Shown here piece after piece: positions 39,860 through 51,030 of a DNA stretch of 64,000 nt. The translations under genes and the position numbers were made by a program. The first letter of the stretch is position 1; every line of letters starts with the position of its first letter. The notes beneath the pieces were generated by a model. The model saw nothing but the letters and a program-made list of their open reading frames with translations, had not been told where the DNA came from and searched no databases. The DNA is from Lineus longissimus (taxonomy: Eukaryota; Nemertea; Pilidiophora; Heteronemertea; Lineidae), in the NCBI RefSeq assembly GCF_910592395.1, contig NC_088319.1, positions 3,846,001 to 3,910,000 of the forward strand. The letters are read 5' to 3'.

Positions 39860-40755
39860 ATGAACAGCCAGCCACCCAACCCTAACTCCCTTTTTATTTT
39901 TTATTTTTTACTTATTTTTAGGAAGGGGAGGTGGAGCAATACAATGCACGTCCATAGGCGATCGCCACACCTCTCAGCTGCTCTGCAAAGACAACCAAAT
40001 ACAAATTTGCCAATTTTTAGGGCAAAAATGGAAATAAGAATTGATTAAACAAGAACATTTGTCCGGAGCAACATAAACCGTAGCAAAAACTTACTAACAC
40101 TAATATATAGTATTATGGCTATAACCACAAACAAGGCAAATAGCCCAAATGCTAAAAACATATTACTGAAGAAACTTGGTTGTGACTACGACGGCTGCTG
40201 CGAAAAAACTGGCGCCACTGCACCGCCCACCAGCACTGATCACGCGCTGCACGCGCCTCCAAGGCAACCGCCCCGCGGAAACAACTATTTCCCGCTCCAG
40301 GCTGTGCCACGGGAAACATCACTGCCTTTGCTCAGCCTTTTTATCACAGTTGAATGTTTCAAACCTTTCAAGCCCTGTGCCCAATTAGAGCTGCTATTAC
40401 CATTAAACCATGCATTATGCTCATTGAGCCTCTGAATTTTAAAATCTGATAACAAACTTTTCCCAATTAAAGCAAACAACTGAGTCGCAGCAAGTTTAAA
40501 ACCAGTGATAAGCTTGTATTTTTTTAACTTGGCCATGGTTACCCAAAGTGTGTCATCTTCCTGGAGTGGAGATAAAGACCAGTGAGTGCCTAACCTTAGC
40601 TACGTTGCACCTACACCTACTACACTCACTAGTCTCAATCATATCACTAACAGCTACACTAGAAGTGGCTACGGATGACGGCACTAACTGCCAGTCATGA
40701 AATAAACTAATGCTGTGGTACTGCTATCAAAACCCTGTAACCCACCTCTAATCTA
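39860..40755. other. Intergenic, no feature seen
   Basis: Short overlapping ORFs at 40115-40435 have no recognisable content. Confidence 0.5.
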
Positions 40756-40760
40756 GCTAT

Positions 40761-40977
40761 AAAGGGGGACTATAGGCAGGAGCAGCAGGGTCAAATTGGC
40801 CATCTTCGGGTGACTAATATGCACAGTAAGGACACTGGGTCATGTAAGATTCAGCACTAAATATATTCATTGTATAAGCGAGAATAGTTTTGTGAACGGT
40901 GAGATGGGAGAGACCCCTATTGGCGACATTGTGTAACTTTATCTTGTCTGCTTAGCAGCTGCCTATAATGTCCCTTT
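40761..40977 (+). mobile_element. MITE, family A, copy 2
   Basis: AAAGGGGGACTATAGGCAGG ... CTGCCTATAATGTCCCTTT, about 80 percent like copy 1. Flanked by TA (TATA left, TTAA right). Confidence 0.88.
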
Positions 40978-41379
40978 AACAAATTGTTTGCACTGCACTG
41001 CATTACATTACATTTGCCTAAAACAAGAGCATCGAGGGGATTGTCCTGCTCTGTATCAACATGAACGTTGTAGTAAGCATGGAGAGTTCTTTTATCAGGT
41101 TTGTTCCTGACAGTATTCCATGTATCTCTGATATGAAGCTGTAGCTGCAAATAGAAAACCCTGGACACTTTCAAAACCCGTTTAGACAATCTCTGGAAAG
41201 ATAAACGTTCATATTTTTACTAAAAGTGAGACGACTCTCCCACCATACTTTGTTTTTTCCTTGTTTTTAAAAAGCTCCTGGTATTTTTGTGTTTTTCTGG
41301 GTAGGCACCATATTTTGATATACGAACAATAATAGAGAATGGCCAGTTGGATTAGGACTCTCAGTATAAAAGACAAGGA

Positions 41380-42235
41380 ATGAGGATATCTTAAAGAATT
41401 TAAATGGAAAATAGACTGTATTGCACGGATCTTGCACAAACTTTATCAGTTGAAGAATGAAGTGATTTTCCTCCTTGGTGGTTTTTTTAGCGTATCCTGA
41501 TCAAGGCAAGAGTTTTCGAGACGATCTTTGATGGGTTCTCCTTTGAAGTTCTACGGAATGGGGATCTCAGTGATTCAGATGTGATCCTAGGCTTGTTGAA
41601 CCTTCAAAATATTAGAATAAGAATGACGCATTGAATTTGGAATAAAATCTTAAGCAAGACTTTTCAAAAGTCGCTGGAAATCTCTCTCCTCTTGATCTTT
41701 ACATTGTTGTTGGAATCTTTTTTTGATGTTCTTGAATATATTGGATGGTTCAGCAAAAATGTATCTTACACAAATCACATAATCTCAGTCATTGCTGTAA
41801 ACTTCAATCTATGGCAATAAATTGCAGACTATCTGCGCCATTTGGTGGACAAGGAATGTGGATATCTCAAAGAATTGACTCTGACAAATGCAAAGAGATG
41901 GAAAATAGACTGTATTGCACTTATGTTTTACAAGCCTTATAAGTTGAAGACCCAAAAGGGTTATAAAACTTCCACTATGGTGATGATGAAGATTATCTTT
42001 GATGGGTTCTCCTTTGAAGTTCTACGGAATGGGGATCTCAGTGATTCAGATGTGATTCTAGGTTTGTTGAACCTTTAAAATATTAGAATAAAAATAACGC
42101 GTCCTATCTGAAATACAATTTTAAGCAAGACTTTTCGAAACTCACTGTTGGAATCCTTTTTTGATGTTCTTGAATATATTGGATGGTTCAACAAAATTTA
42201 TCTTACTCAAATCACAAAATCTCAGTCACTGCTGA
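41380..42235 (+). repeat. Tandem duplication of about 450 bp
   Basis: GGAAAATAGACTGTATTGCA, GATGGGTTCTCCTTTGAAGT and TCACA-AATCTCAGTCA occur in the same order at 41402/41528/41770 and 41900/41999/42215. Noncoding. Confidence 0.85.
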
Positions 42236-42239
42236 AAAT

Positions 42240-43060
42240 TTAGCATACAATGACATACAAATTGTAACAATGACCTACTGGTAGCCAGATTTATGTTAAA
42301 AATCGGCAAAAAGTGAACTTGCATGCTATTTTTAAGCGATGCATCATTTTCACTTTACAAACTAACATCTACATCCTAAGCCTACCACTTTCCCTCGAAA
42401 CTAGACTGCCTGAGCCATTTTCCTGACCTCATTTAGCATTGTCTGGGATCGAGACTCCTACCTTCTCGTTTTTTGCTCATGGCAGGCAATTCCTGGTAAT
42501 CCATCCTTTGATTGAAGGAGCTGTCTAAAATGATAGAAGCATACAATAATATACAAATTCTAACAATGACCTACTGGTAGCCAGATTTATGTTAAAAATC
42601 GGCAAAAAGTGAACTTGCATGCTGTGATTAAGCGATGCATCATTTTCACTTTAGAAACTAACATCTATATCCTAAGCTTACCACCTTCCCTCGAAACTAG
42701 ACTGCCTGAGCCATTTCCTGACCTCAAACATTGTCTGGGATCGAGACTCCTACCTTCTCATTTTTTGCTCTTGGCAGGCAATTCCTGGTAATCCATCCTT
42801 CAATTCAAGAAGTTGCCTAAAACGATAGAAGCATACAATAATATACAAATTCTAACAATGACCTACTTTTAGCATGATTGTGAATATGCATGCTATGTTA
42901 AAGCAGTGCATCTTTTTCTCTTTACAAACTAACATCTAACCTTACCTTACCTTACCTCGAAGCTGGATCGAGAATAGGGCCTACTACCTTGCTGTTCTCC
43001 CATGTGTCCTTAGTTGGGGTTGACGGTCATCCTTGGGTTGAAGAAGTAGATGTGATGAGA
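42240..43060 (+). repeat. Tandem repeat of about 303 bp, 2.6 units
   Basis: CTACTGGTAGCCAGATTTAT, TCGGCAAAAAGTGAACTTGC and GAAACTAGACTGCCTGAGCC recur at 42260, 42560 and (diverged) 42860. Unit 3 lost its centre. Confidence 0.88.
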
Positions 43061-43064
43061 AATC

Positions 43065-43786
43065 TAGCTCTGCACTCGGGGATCTTCGTGTTGGGGGCCA
43101 AAAAGTGAAAAGCAGAATTGCACATTGACTGATTAAATTTTTTAAGAAGATTTCAATTGAAGAATGCTATAGCTAATTGTATATTCCTGCTGGGCAAAAG
43201 CAAAACCGCTTCGAAAGTTAGCACACTAAAGTTTCAAACCTTATCCTGCAAGCAGATTGCCTGCTTCATATTCAGGCAAACTCCAAGATCGAGACCCTGC
43301 CATGCATTTTCCCTCTCGTGGATCGCGTAGCTAACGTAATGTTCTTCCTCAGGTGAAGTTGCTACTGAATTCTTTTGCGGACAGGAAGATGCACTCGTAT
43401 TTTAAACCAAATGATTGTTAGCTTATCAGAGAAAGGCAAAATGCTATAATAAATACTGGTAGCATTTATGACTGAGGAATTTCGCTATTGAAATGCCTTA
43501 AATATATTGCAGTGAAGACGTTTCACTACAAGTTTTCTTTCTGATGAAGAGAAATTTTGATGTGTTCTGTCGTTTCTTTAAAGTCTTTAATTTTGATAAA
43601 AAACTATTTCATCATATGATACGATCAGGATTATATTCTTTAATGTGCCAGGATGGGGTGGGCTGGGATTAATGCACGGTGAATGCAATTTTAGTGCATT
43701 GGAGGGAAGGAGAGTAAAGTGATGGGTGGTGCAGTTATAGTGCTGAAGGATTGAAGGATAAAGGATATATTCCTGACGATATCAAC
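43065..43786. other. Intergenic, no feature seen
   Basis: No repeat match or coding content recognised. Confidence 0.5.
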
Positions 43787-43967
43787 AATGAAACAGTTAC
43801 CAAAAACATGCTCTATCATCATTGTTCAACTTATCCGTCATCACAATCAATTTCATCCCACCACAACATTAAAATCGTTATCCATTTAATCCACCCGACA
43901 AGGCCTACCGGCCCACTCACCACGATCACTTTCGCCACTCATAAACTGTCTCGCCCTATACAGGGCT

Positions 43968-44498
43968 ATGCTTAGACGCTCTGCTTTCTACTTCTTCGTT
44001 TTTTTTGTCATTCATGCACCAATGCACCACACTTCATCCAGGCACGCGCCTGAAGCGAACCGTTTTAACCCCTTCTCAATCCAGTCCTACATCACCCTCC
44101 AACAAATATCGTTTTCGTTCATCTCTTCGAAACGCAACATCAAGGCACTATCCTTAAAACTAAATGGGAAATTGAGCACAAACAGGTGTAACACATCCCC
44201 TGACACCATGCCCTCGTACATTCTGTATATATTACTCCTAGCTTCGTTAGCTTTCTCCGTACATTGCATTCTACTCGCCATCACTTCTCCATCGGAACAT
44301 GCTGGGACTAGCGTCACGACAATCCCAACCACACACTTCAACTTTTCAAATCTAATCCTCTTATCAGGAGACGTGGAATTAAATCCCGGGCCAAACTTTT
44401 CTCTATCAACATCAACAGCCTACGCAACAAAATTGACAACCTCTACGCGGAACTTCCACCTGACATCGACATATTATGCATATCCGAAACCAGACTAG
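43968..44498 (+). CDS. LINE N-terminal region with 2A ribosome-skipping motif
   Basis: The frame includes a Met at 44208 followed by a hydrophobic stretch (ILYILLLASLAFSV) that could act as a signal or membrane anchor, then SNLILLSGDVELNPGP at 44346-44393. This matches the 2A consensus D(V/I)ExNPGP, which makes the ribosome skip a peptide bond before the last Pro. Such motifs are known in APE-type LINEs of several invertebrates. After NPGP the frame leaves the endonuclease frame by one base, so residues after 44393 here are probably spurious. Whether translation starts at 43968 or at 44208 is unclear. Confidence 0.75.
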   Translation: MLRRSAFYFFVFFVIHAPMHHTSSRHAPEANRFNPFSIQSYITLQQISFSFISSKRNIKALSLKLNGKLSTNRCNTSPDTMPSYILYILLLASLAFSVHCILLAITSPSEHAGTSVTTIPTTHFNFSNLILLSGDVELNPGPNFSLSTSTAYATKLTTSTRNFHLTSTYYAYPKPD

Positions 44499-47400
44499 AC
44501 AACTCCATCACAGACCAGGATATCCTAGTACCAAGCTTCCATGACGTATTCCGAAAGGATCTGACCATTGCAAGTGGTGGAGTCTGCCTCCAGCTTTCCG
44601 ACACCCTCATCGGCGAACGCCTAGATCACCTCGAAGAACCAGAACTGGAACTGCTATGGGTCAAGGTGACCCACCAAACGGGCCACCTGATCATCGGTGT
44701 GGGCTACAGAAATCCGGCACTCCCCGTCGCCTACTGGGACAAACTTTATGCTAACGTTTCAAACGTCGTCGGCTTGTTTGGTCAGCAAAAGGTTATGCTC
44801 GTTGGAGACTTCAACCAAAACCTACTGAAAGACAACCCAGGTCACCTATCACTCCTCATAGACTCCCTCAACATGTTCCAACTCGTCAATGCTCCGACCC
44901 ACTTCACTTCTCACAACCAATCCCTAATTGATCCAATAATTGTAGGTCAGCCCGACTTCTTCTCCGATGTAAACGTCCTCCCTCAGGGCATCAGCGACCA
45001 TTGTCCCGTGGTAGTCGACATACTCCAAACCAACCCCAAAGCAGCATTCAAGCGCCCGATCTGGCAGTTCAGCAAGGCAAACTGGAATGACCTCAAACAA
45101 GAAATGTCAAGCGTGGATTGGGACAACCTTCTACACACGGCCAACCTCAATGTAGCGGTAGAAGTCTTCACCACCACCCTACTTGAGAAAAGTAAAAGAT
45201 TCATCCCCTTCCAGCGGATCAAATTCTCTTCAAGCGATAAGAACTGGATAACCGCCGAGATCAAAATAGAAATCAACAAAAGAAACAAGCTCTTTGGAAA
45301 AGCAAAGAAATCCGGTTCTAACATCGATTATGATATTTTCAAAAAACAACGAAACCACGTTATCTCACTGATCAAGAAGGCAAAGGATTCCCACCTTTCG
45401 TCGATAACGGACAAATTGAAAAATGGAAGAAAGGATAAAGACTGGTGGAAACTCGCCAAAAGCATCTGCGGTCAAAGCAAAAACAACACAACTCCTTCAC
45501 TAAATGTCAATGGTTTATCCGTAGACGACCCTACAACCAAGGCCAACATCCTCAACGCTCACTTTGCCAAAATCTGCAACGTAGACGAGACCAACATACC
45601 CGCCCAAGGAGAACTCCCAAACCTCACCAACAACGAGCTCAACGACATCATAATCACAGAGCAGGATATCGCCGATCAAATCGCCATCATGGACACTAAC
45701 AAGGCCATCGGCCCAGACGGCATCAACCCTCGCATAGTTCATTCATTGACGCTCCAATTGACCAAACCGCTCCACATCCTTTTCAACAGATCCCTGAATG
45801 AAAACATATTCCCAGAAACATGGAAAAAAGCAAACATTACCCCCATATTCAAGAAAGGTGACAGGCATGATAAATCCAACTACAGACCCGTTTCCCTCCT
45901 CAGTGTCATAGGAAAACTTTTCGAAAAAATTGTCCACAGAAATGTCTACAACCATCTCCGTTTGCTCATCTCGAAGAACCAATCTGGATTCCTGGCTAAC
46001 CACTCTGCAGTTACCCAACTCCTTGAAATAAACCATCAATTACTAATGGACCTCGACGAACAGAAGGAAGTTTTCTCACTATTCTGTGACATTTCCAAAG
46101 CTTTTGACAAGACTTCTCATAAAGGCATCGCATCGAAACTTTACCAGTTTGGCATCAGAGGAAACCTGCTATCATGGTTCAAGAGCTACCTCCAAGACAG
46201 GCAACAACGGGTTGTAATCAACGGAAAATCCTCAGAGTGGCTTCGAGTCAACGCTGGCGTCCCCCAAGGATCTATCCTAGGCCCACTGATGTTCCTGGTC
46301 TACATAAACGACGTCACAGAGGAAACCAACGGCAGAACGAGACTGTTTGCCGACGACACTTCAAACGCATTCGCATCACGAAACCTCATAGCATGCACGC
46401 CCGAAATCCAGCAGGATATAAACAAACTTTACGCATGGGCAATGAAATGGGCCATCACCTACAACGCAACAAAAACGCTGTATCTGATTACGAGCAGGCG
46501 GAGACAACCCTCTGTTATCCACTGTCATCTCAACAACGTCGCAATTGATCAAGCCAAGTCACACAAGCACCTCGGATTAACTTTCAACGACAAAGGAACC
46601 TGGGAAGACCATATCCAGTCAATCGTTACGACCGCAAACCGCAGACTTGGCATACTACAAAACATCAAATACAAAACGGATAAACAAACTTTACTAACGC
46701 TCTACAAGACATTTGTCAGAAGCAAGCTCGAATACGCAGACGTAGTATGGGACGGACTCCCCCAGAACTTAGCAGCAAAACTGGAAAAAACTCAAATCAA
46801 TGCAATGCGATGTATAACAGGATTAACAATCAGCTCTCACCACCGCGACCTTTACAGAGAATCTGGCCTTCTACCACTCGAAAAGCGCAGGAAATTCCAT
46901 CGCCTCGTAATGTTCTACAAAATTTTTAACGGACTTGCACCAACCTACCTCAAAGACCTCATCCCAGAACTAACCGTCGATAGTCACCACCATAACACAC
47001 GTTTAGCTACAAACAACAATATAACACCTTTCCTTTGCCGCACAAATAGCCTCTACTCAAGCTTCTTCCCTTCTACAATCCGTGACTGGAATGCTCTCGA
47101 CCTTTCTATACGTGCGAAACCAACTCTAAACTCTTACAAATATTCCCTAACCAAACTGCCAGAATTCTCTATCAAACCAATCCCCTCCTGGCTAGACATC
47201 GGCCCTCGCCCACTTAACATCATTCTCACACGTATGCGAAACAACTGCAGCGGACTAACATCTGACCTATACCTAAACCACGTTTCGGCAACCCCCACTT
47301 GCCTCATGTGCCCAATGCATGTTCCAGAAACCTCTTCACACTTTCTTCTCGACTGTCCTAAGTACGAAAACCAACGCAACTCCCTAATCGCCAATACCCT

Positions 47401-47542
47401 TCAAATAACACACATCCATAATGCAACTCTAAACTCAAACATCCTTCTCAACGGCCATCCATCTTTCTCCAACCTCGAAAATGCTCTCCTTATCAAATCA
47501 ACCCTAAAATTCATTTCATCCACAAATCGTTTTCCAATCTAA
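44396..47542 (+). CDS. LINE ORF2: APE endonuclease and reverse transcriptase
   Basis: Continuous frame from about 44396; the first Met is at 44666, inside the endonuclease. Endonuclease motifs: ISETRLDN (44476, before the Met), LVGDFNQN and GISDHCPVV. RT: KAIGPDGINPRIV, RPVSLLSVIGKLFEKIV, CDISKAFD, GVPQGSILGP and the catalytic box LFADDTS, then the thumb. A Cys/His-rich end (CLMCPMHVPETSSHFLLDC) follows. All RT and APE key residues look intact and there are no stops over 3.1 kb, so it is a young copy. Full function would need the 2A-side frame restored. Confidence 0.93.
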   Translation, partial: LFSININSLRNKIDNLYAELPPDIDILCISETRLDNSITDQDILVPSFHDVFRKDLTIASGGVCLQLSDTLIGERLDHLEEPELELLWVKVTHQTGHLIIGVGYRNPALPVAYWDKLYANVSNVVGLFGQQKVMLVGDFNQNLLKDNPGHLSLLIDSLNMFQLVNAPTHFTSHNQSLIDPIIVGQPDFFSDVNVLPQGISDHCPVVVDILQTNPKAAFKRPIWQFSKANWNDLKQEMSSVDWDNLLHTANLNVAVEVFTTTLLEKSKRFIPFQRIKFSSSDKNWITAEIKIEINKRNKLFGKAKKSGSNIDYDIFKKQRNHVISLIKKAKDSHLSSITDKLKNGRKDKDWWKLAKSICGQSKNNTTPSLNVNGLSVDDPTTKANILNAHFAKICNVDETNIPAQGELPNLTNNELNDIIITEQDIADQIAIMDTNKAIGPDGINPRIVHSLTLQLTKPLHILFNRSLNENIFPETWKKANITPIFKKGDRHDKSNYRPVSLLSVIGKLFEKIVHRNVYNHLRLLISKNQSGFLANHSAVTQLLEINHQLLMDLDEQKEVFSLFCDISKAFDKTSHKGIASKLYQFGIRGNLLSWFKSYLQDRQQRVVINGKSSEWLRVNAGVPQGSILGPLMFLVYINDVTEETNGRTRLFADDTSNAFASRNLIACTPEIQQDINKLYAWAMKWAITYNATKTLYLITSRRRQPSVIHCHLNNVAIDQAKSHKHLGLTFNDKGTWEDHIQSIVTTANRRLGILQNIKYKTDKQTLLTLYKTFVRSKLEYADVVWDGLPQNLAAKLEKTQINAMRCITGLTISSHHRDLYRESGLLPLEKRRKFHRLVMFYKIFNGLAPTYLKDLIPELTVDSHHHNTRLATNNNITPFLCRTNSLYSSFFPSTIRDWNALDLSIRAKPTLNSYKYSLTKLPEFSIKPIPSWLDIGPRPLNIILTRMRNNCSGLTSDLYLNHVSATPTCLMCPMHVPETSSHFLLDCPKYENQRNSLIANTLQITHIHNATLNSNILLNGHPSFSNLENALLIKSTLKFISSTNRFPI

Positions 47543-47974
47543 CTCAAAGAAAAATATCTGACCCCCCCTCTTTTCCGTTTCCGCCAACCCCAAACTCGTA
47601 TGATCATTTCTAACTCTTGCACCCCCGCCCCCCTGCACTTTCCAAACTATCTATCCTTTTTTTTTCTCTTTTTTGCGAAATTCACTACATATCAACTTCA
47701 CATGTTTCTCAATTATATATTCTGTATATCTCTTCAAATTATCTTTAAAAAACTTATGTCACTATTCGTATCTTCATAAACTTATGTAACTATTTGCATA
47801 TATTTTTATTTTGCAGTAGTTTAAGCCTTCGGCTTTTAACTGTAAAATGCATGTACAATATAAACCGAATAAACTCTTTGTAAAAAAAAAAAAAAATGAA
47901 ACAGTTGAAAAGATATAAGTGTGTACGAGTGTGTACGAGTCAAGATCCGAGCAGACCTGAAAAGAAGGCGTGAG

Positions 47975-48055
47975 GGGGTCAATTAAGGTGCCGAATATGC
48001 AGAGTAAGGGCACTGGGTCATGTTTGATTCGGCACTAAATATATTCCTAAACTTT
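47975..48055 (+). mobile_element. MITE family A fragment
   Basis: TGCAGAGTAAGGGCACTGGGTCATG and CGGCACTAAATATATTCCT-like segments match the centre of the copies at 7415 and 40761. TIRs lost. Confidence 0.7.
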
Positions 48056-48309
48056 CGTGTAAAAAATAAACTTTCTGTGATTTTGAACATAGCCATGAAA
48101 ATACAGTATTGGAATGTGAATAGCATGAGTTGCAGGCGGAAAGTGAATGGGGTTATACCTTTCATCCTGAACTCAGGTTTTTGCCATACATGTACTCCTA
48201 CCTCGTAGACAAATATCGAGACACAGAGTATGTTTTTAAACAACATGATTTCGTCAGGATGTGGCATGGTGTACAGGCACCCATGTGCTGAAATATTTCC
48301 TCTAAATCA

Positions 48310-49332
48310 AAACGGCCAAGGCACATTGTGCTCACCGTATAAATACTTGGTGGTTAGGAATTCATCCTGGTTAAGAAACATGCTACATGTTTAGTATATA
48401 GGTCAAAGGAAAGTCGGTATGACATGTGACGAATCGTTGCTTGGAGTACCTACCATAAAAATATCATCGAAAACAAGTAACTGAATATCATTGAAAATAA
48501 GTCACTAATAAGCGTGATATTGCACTTTGTACCTTTTTTATTTTTTCCCCCTGGTGACCAAGTCGAGAATCGGATCGGACCAAAATTCCGTGTCAGAGGT
48601 TATCTGATTTAGGGAGTATTGTGTACTTAATTTCAAGTTCATAGCTTCAGCGGTTAAGAAACGGGCCATAGTAACCCTCAAACGGCCAATTTACGCAATT
48701 TGACCTTGAAAATTAGGTCAAATCAAAAACCTGTATGATATGTGATATATCCTTGCTAGGAGTACCTAGAGAAACATTTTACGAAAACGAGTAGCATACA
48801 AGCGATATATCACACTTTTTAGGTTTTAACTTTTGGTCCCCTGGTGGCCAAGTCGAAAATCAGATCGGACCGAAATTTGGTGTCAGAGGTTATCTGATTT
48901 AGGGTGTAATGTGTAACAAATTTCAAGTCCATAGCTTCAGCAGTTAAGAAACGTGCCATAGTTACCCTCAAATGGCCAATATAGGCCACGCAATTTGACC
49001 TCTGCAACCTTTATTAAAAATTAGGTCAAATCAAAAACCCGTGTGATATGTGATGTATCTTTACGAGGAGTACCTGCCATAAATATTTTAGCATTAACGA
49101 GTCGTTTATAAGTGAGATAGCACACTTTTTAGGTTTTAACTTTTGGCGCCCAGGCTGGTGGCCAAGTCAAGAATCAGATCGGACCGAAAGTCAGATTCAG
49201 AGGTCACCTGACCAGGCGGAATACGTGTATAAAGTTTCAAGTTCGGTTAAGAAACGTCCCACTGTTTTTGAAACAGGATACTAACGACGACGGACACTGC
49301 GGTGTTGTACACACTCCCCTACGGTGAGCCAA
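48310..49332 (+). repeat. Long diverged repeat family C, copy 4
   Basis: Start GGCACATTGTGCTCACCGTA, three internal modules (GGTGGCCAAGTCGAAAATCA, CGGTTAAGAAACG), end GACGACGGACACTGCGGTGT and CTACGGTGAGCC. Most complete copy. Confidence 0.88.
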
Positions 49333-49334
49333 AA

Positions 49335-49580
49335 ACCAAGATGGCGCAGACTTTCGAACATGGCTCGGTCACGTCGGTGTACACTTCGATGCGTCATCAA
49401 TATTGATTTCGATGTTTGAATAAAATCAGACGCTTCAGAACATGATATTAGGGCCTAAACAATCAAGAGAGACTAAAAAAGGCAGATAAACAGTATAATA
49501 TATGAACATCGAACTTACATGAGATGTGCTTCATCAAATTTCACCTGTCCCACATGAGAAATCGGGAGCGAATGAGCACA
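49335..49580. promoter_or_regulatory. Possible promoter-like segment
   Basis: CAAGATGGCGCAG (YY1-like) at 49338 and a minus stretch reading CAHSLPISHVGQVKFDEAHL that ends at GTAAGT near 49515. It looks like a first exon but no continuation was found. Weak. Confidence 0.25.
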
Positions 49581-49724
49581 ACGCACTTCAAAATTCGCAG
49601 TGACGTTGCTGAGACATGCGCAAACGGTTAATGATGACAGAGACATGCGCAAATTGTCTAAGAAGGGGTTGATCAAACTCCCGGATCAAACGTTCCAAAG
49701 TTGTTGGCCTCTACTTCGAAGTGC

Positions 49725-49798
49725 CACTTTAGCCCAGAGCACAGCGCGTAGGACCGACAGGTATTGTCCCCAACTGTGTCGTGGGTTCGAATCCTCTT
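49725..49798 (+). mobile_element. tRNA-like SINE head or tRNA remnant
   Basis: TAGCCCAGAGCACAGCGCG (A-box region) and GGGTTCGAATCC (perfect B-box) at tRNA spacing, but the anticodon arm does not fold properly, so it is not a functional tRNA. Confidence 0.5.
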
Positions 49799-49799
49799 A

Positions 49800-50620
49800 A
49801 GAGTGATTTTTGTAATACTTTTTTTAGGCTCCGGTCAGTTATGTTTTTCAGTATTTTGATTCATGGCTATGATGATGAAAAAACCTTGGTGGTGAAGATT
49901 GTTCATTCAATGTGATCATATATATCTAATACGTTTAATTTTCAAAAGCTTGAAAGCAATTGAAAACCACTATCAATCATTTGTTCCAGAGATGCGGTAT
50001 ATAGCCTATATTATCATGTTCACTTCCAATTGGTTGAGATGAAAATTGCGTATGATTTGCAATACGTATTCAGTTATGAGCTGACGAACCGAACGAAAAC
50101 AAAATGCCAAGAATATTGAACTCTTTCCCAAACATACCCCTCCCGCGCGTATATGCTCTCCGGCTTAACCAGGACCAACCATTGAGATATCGCTGATAAA
50201 GACAGTAGGTCTTTTCTCTAGTCAAAATCAACCAGAGTTCCCTGGGAGATAGGTCTTTCTAGCCATTCACCATTGGTCTCATCTATCAGAGGTGCTTTTT
50301 CAGTTAAAGGTACATGTCTGGATTAGACTCCAATGCAGTCCATTTCGTCATCCTGATCGTTCTCAGGGCGAAAAATATGCATCCGGTGAGATTTATCGCT
50401 ATTACGGACCACTTTGATGATCGCCGCTCAGGCGGTTCCCATCTGCGATCGGAAGTGCCCCAGCAGCGATCAGAAGTGCCCCACTCTCTCCGGACCCTGA
50501 TCGCACCATCCGTGAGTTATATGAAAAAAATATTTGGATAAAAAGGATGTATTTTGGCATAAAGAAGACAATACAATGCATGCAAGATATGAAAAAGTAA
50601 ACATTAAAAGGTATATTTGC
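49800..50620. other. Intergenic, no feature seen
   Basis: A short direct repeat GATCGGAAGTGCCCCAGCAG / GATCAGAAGTGCCCCACTCT at about 50450; otherwise nothing recognised. Confidence 0.5.
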
Positions 50621-50624
50621 TCTC

Positions 50625-51030
50625 GGAGAGTTTTTCCCAAATGTACGCGATGATAACGTGCTCCATTAAACAGGACGTAACATCTATTATAAAATGCGTT
50701 TCCAAAGTGAATGCATGAGGACAACCTATTTGTGTCGTATATCACTGGAAACGCCCGATTCCCCTGATTCTGCAGGATGTTAAATCGGGCATTTTATTTC
50801 TTTGAATAAATCATAAGCGTCGCATTTGCTCCTAGCTCTGTTCACCACCCCAGCAAATACAAATGGCAATATTGCAAATTGGGCCGGACAATCACGGAAA
50901 ACCCCAAATATTATACATTTCTTCCTGAATAATTCTTACAGTGACCATTCTCTCATAAAAGACAGTTTCTAATACGCTACACAAAAAAAAAAAAAAAAAA
51001 CGAGGGTCAACCATTGAACTTTTGAGATAT
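50625..51030. repeat. Interspersed repeat family D, copy 2
   Basis: Uninterrupted counterpart of 37800-38290. Ends near an A-run at 50984-51000. Confidence 0.9.

Larger units (their letters stand above)
43799..47894 (+). mobile_element. 2A-containing non-LTR retrotransposon, nearly full length
   Basis: A 12-bp target duplication AATGAAACAGTT at 43787-43798 and 47895-47906, and a poly-A at 47882-47894. Contains an N-terminal ORF ending in a 2A motif and a 958+ codon APE/RT ORF. RT motifs place it in the CR1/L2/Jockey supergroup. GC and codon use (C-ending codons) are higher than in the surroundings. Confidence 0.95.

Noticed and set aside
49725-49798. Functional tRNA gene
   Set aside because: B-box is perfect but the anticodon and acceptor stems do not pair; treated as a SINE head or remnant.
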